Origin: JBCBZH01 sp039815415 | GTDB lineage: Bacteria > Bacteroidota > Rhodothermia > Rhodothermales > Rubricoccaceae | DNA: 14,299 nt | Assembly: GCA_039815415.1 (NCBI GenBank) | Contig: JBCBZH010000090.1 | Location: 1 to 14,299, forward strand | Direction: 5' to 3' | Shown here: one piece after another, positions 7,440 to 14,299 of the stretch | How positions within the stretch are numbered: position 1 is the first letter of the stretch | Layout of the letters: every line of letters starts with the position of its first letter | Position numbers and translations under genes: made by a program | The notes under the pieces: model-generated | What the model was told of the DNA's origin: nothing | Database searches by the model: none | Seen by the model: only the letters and a program-made list of their open reading frames with translations

Positions 7440-7602
7440 TCGACCTGAAACAGAGAGACGTGGTGGAAGTCTGGAGTCTACGGCGAAATCCTGAAATGGC
7501 GCACTAGCAGGAACAGGCCAGCTCCATGAGACTCCATGGCTCCCCCTCATCTCCCGCCAGCTCGACCAATCTCTGCCGAGCTGGCGTTCTCATGAGCGAC
7601 CG
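7440..7602. other. Intergenic region between the thiolase stop and the small membrane-protein gene
   Basis: This 163-bp gap must hold the 3' end of the fatty-acid cluster and the promoter of the membrane-protein/PRC operon, both transcribed on the minus strand. The only clear element is the inverted motif pair at 7555-7586. A short direct repeat, CCATG[A/G] around 7524-7540, is noted. No convincing promoter hexamers were identified. Confidence 0.5.
7555..7586. terminator. Perfect inverted pair of the dispersed motif after the thiolase gene
   Basis: CGCCAGCTCG (7555-7564) and CGAGCTGGCG (7577-7586) are a perfect 10-bp inverted repeat with a 12-nt loop. It starts 16 nt after the thiolase stop codon (7603-7605, minus strand). 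The position fits a terminator or mRNA 3'-end hairpin at the end of the fatty-acid cluster. No T-run follows in the transcribed direction, so an intrinsic terminator is not certain. Confidence 0.55.
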
Positions 7603-8796
7603 TTACCGCATCAGGTTCTCGAACACGGCCGAGGCACCCATGCCGCCACCGATGCACATCGTGACGATGCCATAGCGGAGCGAGCGGCGCTCCATCTCGT
7701 GGAGCAGCGTTGCCGTGAGCTTGGCGCCGGTGCAGCCGAGAGGGTGGCCGAGGGCGATGGCACCCCCGTTGACGTTGACCTTGCTCTGATCCAGCCCCAG
7801 CTCGCGGATCACCGCTAGGGACTGACTCGCGAAGGCCTCGTTCAGCTCGAACAGGTCGATGTCGGAGATCTCCAACCCGACCTGCTTCAACACCTTCGGC
7901 ACCGACTCCTTCGGCCCAATGCCCATAATCTCGGGCGGCACCCCGGCCACAGCGTAGCCGAGCATCTTGGCACGAGGCGTCACCTCAAGCTCATCGACGA
8001 GCTGGCGAGACAGGATGACCGAGGCGGCGGCGCCATCGTTCATCTGCGATGCGTTGCCTGCCGTCACGCTTCCGCCCTGCTTGAACACCGGACGTAGGCG
8101 CGCGAGCGCCTCGACGGACGTGTCCGGACGTGGTCCCTCGTCGGTCGTGTGCTCGAACGAGCGCGTCGAGCTGGTGCGAGTGGCAGCATCGTAGACCACC
8201 TCCTCAACGGGTACAGCAACGGTCTCGGCCTCGAACCGACCGGAGTTGATCGCGTCGGCAGCTCGACGATGGGACTCCACGGAGAAGGCGTCCTGGTCCT
8301 CGCGACTCACGTTGAACTGGTCGGCCACGTTCTCGGCTGTGATGCCCATCGACGCGTAGAAGTCCGGATCGTCCACGGCCAGGTTCGGGTCGGGCGCGAA
8401 GTAGAACCCGCCCATCGGCACGGACGACATGGACTCCACACCACCGGCGACGATGCAGTCGGCCTGCCCCATGGCGACGGAGTTGTAGGCCTGCGCGATG
8501 GTCTGCACACCGGACGAGCAGAAGCGGTTGACGGTGACGCCAGGGACGGAGTCCGGCAGCCCGGCCTTCTGCGCGATGGCGCGGGCCATGTTCATGCCCT
8601 GCGGACCTTCAGGGAAGGCGCACCCCAGCACGAGGTCATCGATTCGGTCGCCCTCGAGCCCAGGGACCCGGGCGATGGCTTCATTGACCGCAATGGCGCC
8701 GAGGTGCTCGGGCCGGACGTTGCGGAGGGCGCCTCGGTTGGCTTTGCCCACCGGTGTGCGAACGGCGGAAACGAGATAGGCTTCGTTGATTTGCAT
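7603..8796 (-). CDS. fadA: Acetyl-CoA C-acyltransferase (3-ketoacyl-CoA thiolase)
   Basis: It performs the last step of beta-oxidation, thiolytic cleavage of 3-ketoacyl-CoA to acetyl-CoA and a shortened acyl-CoA. The 397 residues are full length with all catalytic elements: Cys93 in VNRFCSSGVQTI, the NEAFASQ motif (319-325), His351 in ALGHPLGCTG and Cys381 in TMCIGGGMG. The frame is open 16 codons further upstream, but those codons (PPPIPNPQP) are translated repeat; ATG 8794-8796 gives MQINEAYLVSAVRTPVGK, the proper thiolase N-terminus. It follows the fadN gene in the order of the Bacillus fadN-fadA pair, with only 80 nt of repeat hairpin between them. The leader has no Shine-Dalgarno sequence. 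A biosynthetic acetoacetyl-CoA thiolase is an alternative reading, but the context favours degradation. One 10-mer copy (7998-8007) is read as RQL. Confidence 0.95.
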   Translation of the reverse strand: MQINEAYLVSAVRTPVGKANRGALRNVRPEHLGAIAVNEAIARVPGLEGDRIDDLVLGCAFPEGPQGMNMARAIAQKAGLPDSVPGVTVNRFCSSGVQTIAQAYNSVAMGQADCIVAGGVESMSSVPMGGFYFAPDPNLAVDDPDFYASMGITAENVADQFNVSREDQDAFSVESHRRAADAINSGRFEAETVAVPVEEVVYDAATRTSSTRSFEHTTDEGPRPDTSVEALARLRPVFKQGGSVTAGNASQMNDGAAASVILSRQLVDELEVTPRAKMLGYAVAGVPPEIMGIGPKESVPKVLKQVGLEISDIDLFELNEAFASQSLAVIRELGLDQSKVNVNGGAIALGHPLGCTGAKLTATLLHEMERRSLRYGIVTMCIGGGMGASAVFENLMR

Positions 8797-8804
8797 GGGA
8801 TATA

Positions 8805-8882
8805 GGGGTTGGGGATTGGGGATTGGGGGTGGATAGGAGAGCATTCCCCCAATCCCGAACCCCCAACACCCAATTCCTAATT
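8805..8882. repeat. Long G-rich hairpin (GGGGATT family) between fadN and fadA
   Basis: The left arm (8805-8829) reads GGGG-TT-GGGG-ATT-GGGG-ATT-GGGGG, an ideal four-run G-quadruplex motif on the plus strand. The right arm (8846-8882) is its imperfect complement. The innermost GATTGGGGG/CCCCCAATC (8821-8829/8846-8854) is a perfect 9-bp stem around a 16-nt loop, and pairing continues with a few mismatches to 8805/8870. The element fills almost the whole gap and includes the fadN stop codon (8877-8879). It is the same family as the arms around the four-helix-bundle gene but has no gene inside. Confidence 0.85.
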
Positions 8883-11291
8883 CCGAAGCGGCTTGTTGGT
8901 CGTCAGGATGCTCTGGATGCGGGCCATCGTTTTCTCCTCGCCGAGGAGCGACAGGAACACCTCGCGCTCCAGCTCGAGCAGGTAGGTCTCGTGGACCTCC
9001 GCCGGGCTGGTGAGGTCGCCGCCGGTCATCACGTGGGCGAGGCGGCTGGCGAGGAAGTGGTCATACTCCGAGATGTAGTTGCCCTGCTGGAATTGGTACA
9101 GGGCGATCTCGAACTGCGCTCGGCCCGGCGCCCCGAGCACGGGGATGTGGGAGCGGACGGCCGGGGCGCTGTAGCCCTGCTCACTGAGCCGCAGCACCTC
9201 CTGCTTGGCGACGTGGAACCGCCGCGCATCGTTCATCACGATGATGGCGTTGTCGTCCACGAGATTCATGTCGCGCGCCTGGAACGCGCTGGTGGCAACC
9301 GTCGCCATCGCGATGGCCTCGAAGTGCTTGCGCAGAAACGGCTGGATCTCGCTCGGACGGTCCGCATTCGGCGCCAGCTCGGCAGCGCGCGCGGTCATCA
9401 TCGTCGTGCCGCCGCCTGCGGGGATGAGCCCGACGCCTAGTTCCACCAGCCCGATGTAGGTCTCAGCGGGGAGCACCGGGTGAGGGCAGGCCATTGTCAT
9501 CTCGCAGCCGCCGCCCAGCACGCGCTGGTGCGTGGCGACCACGACCGGCTTGGTCGCATAGCGGATCTTGAAGACGGCGTCCTGAAACGCCTTGATGAAC
9601 GGCTCCAGGTCTGAGACCTGTCCCATCATCACCGCCATCGCCACCTCACCGAGGTTGGCACCGACGGAGAAGTTGGAGCCCTCGTTGCCAATGATCATGC
9701 CGCGCAGGTTGCGGTCATTCTCCACGGTCTCGATGGCCTCCATCACGCCGGTAATGACCTCTTGGCCGAGGCTGTTGGACTTCGAGCGGAACTCGAAGAG
9801 AGCCACGCCATCTCCTACGTCCAGAAGGGCGGCCTCACCGTTCTTCCAGAGCGTCGAGCTGGCGTCTGACTTGATGGTTGTAAGGCCCCATTCGTCGGCG
9901 GGGCGTGGGTCGGCTTCGTACTGGCCGGTGCCGGGCGTCCAGATCTCAGGGCCGGAGTCGCCCTCGCGGTAGAAGCCCTCGCTGGGCACATCCACCACCC
10001 AGTCGGGCACAGCGATGTCGTGCTCCGCCAGCGCGTCGCGGACCGCATCGATGCCGAGAGCGTCCCACATCTGGTAGGGTCCCATGGTCCAGCCAAAGCC
10101 CCACTCGAGGGCGCGGTCGAGGTTGGCCGGGCTGTCCGAGATTTCGGGCGTGCGGCGAGCCGTGTAGCCGATCAGGTCGAGCGTGGTGCGGCGGAAGAAG
10201 TCGCCAGCTCGACCGTCGTCCTTCCACAGGTTCTGGAGCGTCTCCGCGAGCGAGCCGCCCCGGAAGGACTTGGCCTCGAAGCCGACCTCCTTCGGATCGA
10301 CGTACTCGCCCGTCTCGGTGTCGAAGCTCTTAATGACCTTGCCTTCCTTCTTGTAGAACCCGGCCTTGCTCTTGGCGCCGAGCTGCTTGAGGTCCACGAG
10401 GCGCTGAAGCACGTCGGGCACCTGGAAGCGCTCGCGGCTCTCGTCGTTCGGGATGGCGTCGTAAAGGTTGGCGGTCACATGGCGGAGCGTGTCGAGCCCC
10501 ACCACGTCAGCAGTGCGAAACGTGGCGCTCTTGGCGTGGCCGATGAGCGTCCCCGTCAGCGCGTCGATCTCCTCGATGGAGAAGCGCCCCGACTCGAACT
10601 CCTCGATGGCGCCCAGCATGGCGTACGTGCCAATGCGGTTGCCGATGAAGTTCGGCGTGTCCTTCGCCATCACGATGCCCTTGCCCAGATGGACGCGGGC
10701 GAACGAGCTGACGCGATCCACGATGGCCGGGTCGGTGTCCGGCGTGGCGATCACCTCGAACAGCTTGAGGTAGCGCGGCGGGTTGAAGAAGTGCGTCCCC
10801 AGGAACCGACGCTTGAAGTCGTCCGAGCGGCCCTCCGCGATCTCCGCGATGGGCAGGCCCGACGTGTTGGACGAAATGACGGCCGTCGAGCTGGCGGCCT
10901 CCTCGATGCGCGCCATCACGGACTGCTTGATGTCCATGCGCTCGATGACCACCTCGATCACCCAGTCGGCGTCGCCGATCTTGTCGAAGTCGTCGTCGAA
11001 GTTGCCCAGCGTGATCCGCTTCTGCGCCTTCGGCGTCATGAAGGGATCGGGCTTCATCTTGGTGGCGGCCTTAAAGGCCTTCTGCACCAGCTCGTTCGGC
11101 TTGCCCTCTTTGCCGATGGATTCGGGCGTCACGTCGAGAAGCAGCACCTCGAGGCCAGCATTGGCGAGGTGAGCGGCGATCTGGCTGCCCATCACGCCCG
11201 CGCCAAGCACGGCGGCTGTGCGGAAGGGTTTCTGCGCCCAATTGGGCATCTCCGAGCTGGCGGCAGAGGGTTGGGTTAGGGTTGCTTCCAT
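8877..11291 (-). CDS. fadN: 3-hydroxyacyl-CoA dehydrogenase / enoyl-CoA hydratase, FadN type
   Basis: A bifunctional beta-oxidation enzyme that hydrates trans-2-enoyl-CoA and oxidises the 3-hydroxyacyl-CoA with NAD. The 804 residues have the FadN order (dehydrogenase first, hydratase last), the reverse of E. coli FadB. The N-terminal Rossmann motif is AVLGAGVMGSQIA (GxGxxG at 30-35); the dehydrogenase signature is LGTHFFNPP (164-172) with catalytic His167; dehydrogenase C-terminal segments run to about 440. The crotonase domain from about 485 has FSVGANLGE (541-549) and both catalytic glutamates, Glu597 in GGGCEMTM and Glu617 in GLVELGVGLIPAGGGT. The ending NKPLRN is typical of FadN. The stop codon falls in the G-rich repeat. 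It lies upstream of fadA in one unit and downstream of the acyl-CoA dehydrogenase gene. Five 10-mer copies lie inside, read as ELA, ASS or RAG. Confidence 0.95.
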   Translation of the reverse strand: MEATLTQPSAASSEMPNWAQKPFRTAAVLGAGVMGSQIAAHLANAGLEVLLLDVTPESIGKEGKPNELVQKAFKAATKMKPDPFMTPKAQKRITLGNFDDDFDKIGDADWVIEVVIERMDIKQSVMARIEEAASSTAVISSNTSGLPIAEIAEGRSDDFKRRFLGTHFFNPPRYLKLFEVIATPDTDPAIVDRVSSFARVHLGKGIVMAKDTPNFIGNRIGTYAMLGAIEEFESGRFSIEEIDALTGTLIGHAKSATFRTADVVGLDTLRHVTANLYDAIPNDESRERFQVPDVLQRLVDLKQLGAKSKAGFYKKEGKVIKSFDTETGEYVDPKEVGFEAKSFRGGSLAETLQNLWKDDGRAGDFFRRTTLDLIGYTARRTPEISDSPANLDRALEWGFGWTMGPYQMWDALGIDAVRDALAEHDIAVPDWVVDVPSEGFYREGDSGPEIWTPGTGQYEADPRPADEWGLTTIKSDASSTLWKNGEAALLDVGDGVALFEFRSKSNSLGQEVITGVMEAIETVENDRNLRGMIIGNEGSNFSVGANLGEVAMAVMMGQVSDLEPFIKAFQDAVFKIRYATKPVVVATHQRVLGGGCEMTMACPHPVLPAETYIGLVELGVGLIPAGGGTTMMTARAAELAPNADRPSEIQPFLRKHFEAIAMATVATSAFQARDMNLVDDNAIIVMNDARRFHVAKQEVLRLSEQGYSAPAVRSHIPVLGAPGRAQFEIALYQFQQGNYISEYDHFLASRLAHVMTGGDLTSPAEVHETYLLELEREVFLSLLGEEKTMARIQSILTTNKPLRN

Positions 11292-11343
11292 CGATCTAGA
11301 AAAGAGGTGTCAGGTTGATTCGGCGTTTCATAACAGCGGCGGC

Positions 11344-11372
11344 GTTGAGACGCCACGACGTGGCGTCTTTAC
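11344..11372. repeat. GAGACGCC...GGCGTCT palindrome upstream of fadN
   Basis: AGACGCCAC (11348-11356) and GTGGCGTCT (11360-11368) are a perfect 9-bp inverted repeat around GAC. The flanks GTTG and TTAC are partly complementary, extending it to 29 bp. It resembles the GTAGAGACGC...GCGTCTCTAC palindromic repeats scattered between genes of many bacteria. It could instead be an operator for fadN or a terminator; on the minus strand no T-run follows. Confidence 0.6.
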
Positions 11373-11450
11373 AGGGATGGCACTACGGGTTGACGGAGTT
11401 GCCAGCGTGGAGACGTGTCAGGCTGGCGAAACCGCCTGCGCAAGGGTGCA

Positions 11451-11462
11451 TCGAGCTGGCGA
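11451..11462. repeat. Full 12-mer motif just after the acyl-CoA dehydrogenase stop
   Basis: TCGAGCTGGCGA ends seven bases from the stop codon at 11470-11472 (minus-strand gene), the same short distance as after the fumarase, Deg protease and PRC-barrel genes. Confidence 0.85.
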
Positions 11463-11469
11463 GGGAGCA

Positions 11470-12846
<1,377 letters not shown>

Positions 12847-12871
12847 AGCAAGGGCGGATGACAGAGAGAGA

Positions 12872-12884
12872 TTAACACCGTTAA
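12872..12884. promoter_or_regulatory. AT-rich palindrome upstream of the acyl-CoA dehydrogenase gene, candidate operator
   Basis: TTAAC-ACC-GTTAA is a perfect 5-bp inverted repeat with a 3-nt centre, ending 26 nt before the dehydrogenase ATG. It is conspicuous in a GC-rich gap. Next to it GTCGGC (12885-12890) and GCCGAC (12898-12903) form a second small inverted repeat. A regulator such as a FadR- or TetR-type repressor could bind here, but that is a guess from position only. Confidence 0.3.
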
Positions 12885-12943
12885 GTCGGCAATGTTCGCC
12901 GACGCGGGGCCCTCTCTTGGATGCCGCGTACGCGCGTGCGTTC

Positions 12944-12972
12944 CGAGCTGGCGACATGGATTCGCCAGCTCG
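12944..12972. terminator. Perfect inverted pair of the dispersed motif after the acyl-CoA ligase gene
   Basis: CGAGCTGGCGA (12944-12954) and TCGCCAGCTCG (12962-12972) are a perfect 11-bp inverted repeat with a 7-nt loop, starting 22 nt after the ligase stop (12995-12997, minus strand). The hairpin is well placed as a terminator or mRNA end. No T-run follows on the transcribed strand, so termination is an inference. Confidence 0.55.
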
Positions 12973-12994
12973 ACGGGATCGCTACTGCGACGAC

Positions 12995-14299
12995 CTATGC
13001 GACGACTGAAACGCCGTGCTCGCCTGCAGAGACCGAGGCCTCGTACATCTTCTCAATCTCGCCACCAAACGACTTGTTCACGGCTGCGCGCTTCACCTTC
13101 ATGGTCGGCGTCAGCAACTCGTTCTCGACCGTCATCAGCTCGGGAACGAGGCGGAACCGCTTGACCTGGCTCCAGTGGTCGGACCCTTCGTTCGCTTCGG
13201 CCACGAGCCGCTCGTACTCGGCCTGCACCCTCGCGTCCCGGAGCAATGCGTCGCCCTCAGCATCGACGTCGTTCTGACGCGCCCAGACCGGCAGAGCCTC
13301 CATGTTCGGGAAGACAAGCGCCGTGCAGAACTTCTGGCTGTTGCCCACCACAACCGCCTGTTCGATCAGCGAACTCTCGGTGAGCGAATTCTCGATGGGC
13401 TGCGGGATGACGTACTTGCCCGTCGAGAGCTTGAAAAGGGCCTTCTTGCGGTCGGTGATCTTGAGGAAGCCTTCAGGCGTGAACTCGCCGATGTCGCCGG
13501 TGTGGAACCAGCCGTCACCATCGATGACCTCATCGGTTTTGTCCTGCGCCTGGTAATACCCCTTCATGATGTTGGGGCCACGCGCGAGGATCTCGCCGTC
13601 CTCTGCGATGGTAACCTCAACGCCCACTATGGGCCTTCCCACGGTCCCCGCCCGGTTCTCTGTCGGCGTGTTCATTGTGATGATGGGGCTCGTCTCAGTG
13701 AGCCCATACCCCTCCACGACGGGGATGCCAAACGCCGTGAACGACTGCGCGAGATCGGCGCGAAGGGCTGCGCTACCAGACGCGACGGTTTTGACGCGTG
13801 TGAGACCGAGCCGCTCGCGAAGCTTCGAGTAGACCAGCTTGTCTGCGAGGGCATGCTTCCAGCCTGGCACGCCACCGCCAGGCTTGCTGATGTCGTAGTC
13901 ACGGGCGAGCCCGAGTGCCCAACTTCCGATTGCGTGCTTGAGGCCTGTTGACTCTGCCACGCCGAGCGAGACCTTGTCGTAGACCTTCTCGAGCACGCGC
14001 GGAACGGCGGAGAACATGGTCGGCCTGACCTCGCCGAGATGCCCGACGAGTTGGTCCGGATGGGAGAAGTAGAGCGACTGCCCCCACGCGATATGCCCGA
14101 TGGTGAGCGCTCGCGCGAAGATGTGCGTCATGGGAAGGAACGTGAGGATGGATTCCTCCTGGTGGCCGAGAGCGCCCAGCGTGGGGAGCCCAGCGAGCAC
14201 GTTCGACGAGATGTTCTGATGGGTAAGCATCACGCCTTTGGGCTTGCCCGTTGTACCCGAGGTGTAGACGAGCGTCGCGAGATCCTCAGCATCGACCTG
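12995..14299 (-). CDS. Long-chain fatty-acid--CoA ligase (AMP-forming), 5' end cut by window
   Basis: It activates fatty acids to acyl-CoA through an acyl-adenylate, the entry step for the enzymes encoded downstream. The 434 visible residues contain the adenylate-forming signatures in order: P-loop YTSGTTGKPKG (12-22 from the window edge), EGYGLTETSPI (196-206), GDGWFHTGDIG (261-271), KITDRKKALFKLSTGKYV (280-297), and the C-terminal TPTMKVKR (397-404) with the catalytic lysine region. Family members have about 600 residues, so roughly 165 N-terminal residues are outside. The FKLSTGKYVIP and VFPNMEALPVWA segments place it with long-chain acyl-CoA synthetases rather than acetyl-CoA synthetase. 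It is the most upstream visible member of the minus-strand fatty-acid cluster. It contains no copy of the dispersed 10-mer, unlike nearly all its neighbours. Confidence 0.93.
   Translation of the reverse strand, partial: QVDAEDLATLVYTSGTTGKPKGVMLTHQNISSNVLAGLPTLGALGHQEESILTFLPMTHIFARALTIGHIAWGQSLYFSHPDQLVGHLGEVRPTMFSAVPRVLEKVYDKVSLGVAESTGLKHAIGSWALGLARDYDISKPGGGVPGWKHALADKLVYSKLRERLGLTRVKTVASGSAALRADLAQSFTAFGIPVVEGYGLTETSPIITMNTPTENRAGTVGRPIVGVEVTIAEDGEILARGPNIMKGYYQAQDKTDEVIDGDGWFHTGDIGEFTPEGFLKITDRKKALFKLSTGKYVIPQPIENSLTESSLIEQAVVVGNSQKFCTALVFPNMEALPVWARQNDVDAEGDALLRDARVQAEYERLVAEANEGSDHWSQVKRFRLVPELMTVENELLTPTMKVKRAAVNKSFGGEIEKMYEASVSAGEHGVSVVA

Larger units (their letters stand above)
11292..11469. 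other. Intergenic region upstream of fadN
   Basis: The 178-bp gap separates the acyl-CoA dehydrogenase stop from the fadN start. It holds a full 12-mer dispersed motif at 11451-11462 and a near-perfect palindrome at 11344-11372. On the transcribed strand the leader ends ACCTCTTTTCTAGATCG before the ATG, with no Shine-Dalgarno sequence. No promoter can be named with confidence. Confidence 0.5.

Noticed and set aside
7440..7550. Upstream extension of the 38-residue membrane protein to 75 residues
   Set aside because: The additional residues are Ser/Pro/Trp-rich, without family character, and come from a gap that must hold a promoter; the ATG at 7439 gives a typical small membrane protein.
8805..8829. 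TTGGGG runs as telomere-like sequence
   Set aside because: The short TTGGGG likeness to ciliate telomeres is coincidental; the arms are internal, inverted and only four units long, within a bacterial operon.
10020..11279. 419-codon open frame on the plus strand opposite fadN
   Set aside because: Antisense to an intact FadN; Arg/Leu/Glu/His-rich with no motif. Same explanation for frames at 5189-6046, 5423-6334, 8149-8805 and 13016-13951.

Overview
This is a GC-rich bacterial chromosome segment carrying ordinary housekeeping genes. The best guess for the organism is a high-GC member of the Bacteroidota/Rhodothermota, for example Rhodothermia or Rubricoccaceae. That is inference: none of the ten readable gene starts has a purine-rich Shine-Dalgarno sequence, a fadN-type beta-oxidation set is present, and a four-helix-bundle 'S23/IVS' gene lies between GC-rich repeats. 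There is no rRNA marker. No tRNA, rRNA, CRISPR array, transposase or phage gene was seen.

Layout: (1) 1-651, minus strand: panC (pantothenate synthetase), 3' end cut by the window. (2) 800-2197, plus: class II fumarase, divergent from panC. (3) 2482-4023, plus: exported HtrA/Deg protease with two PDZ domains, followed by a strong UUCG-capped hairpin. (4) 4189-6470, plus: an ACT-domain protein and a UPF0210/DUF711 'PFL family' protein, normally neighbours, here separated by a four-helix-bundle gene whose ends lie in inverted G-rich repeats. (5) 6513-7439, minus: a PRC-barrel protein and a 38-residue membrane protein. (6) 7603-14299, minus: a fatty-acid beta-oxidation cluster in pathway order, namely acyl-CoA ligase (5' part outside the window), acyl-CoA dehydrogenase, FadN-type hydroxyacyl-CoA dehydrogenase/enoyl-CoA hydratase, and thiolase.

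How the genes work together: the minus-strand fatty-acid genes encode activation, first oxidation, hydration plus second oxidation, and thiolysis, giving acetyl-CoA. Fumarase belongs to the TCA cycle that consumes it, and PanC makes the pantothenate moiety of CoA.

The most unusual signal is not a gene. An exact 10-mer, CGAGCTGGCG or its complement CGCCAGCTCG, occurs 27 times in 14.3 kb. It is in both orientations, in several reading frames inside genes, and concentrated in intergenic gaps. It often starts within about 25 nt of a stop codon and sometimes forms perfect inverted pairs. This is the behaviour of a DNA-uptake-sequence-like or HIP-like dispersed genomic word. I know of no such word described for this kind of organism. 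A second system is the (GGGGATT)n inverted-repeat family, seen once around the four-helix-bundle gene and once as a bare hairpin between fadN and fadA.
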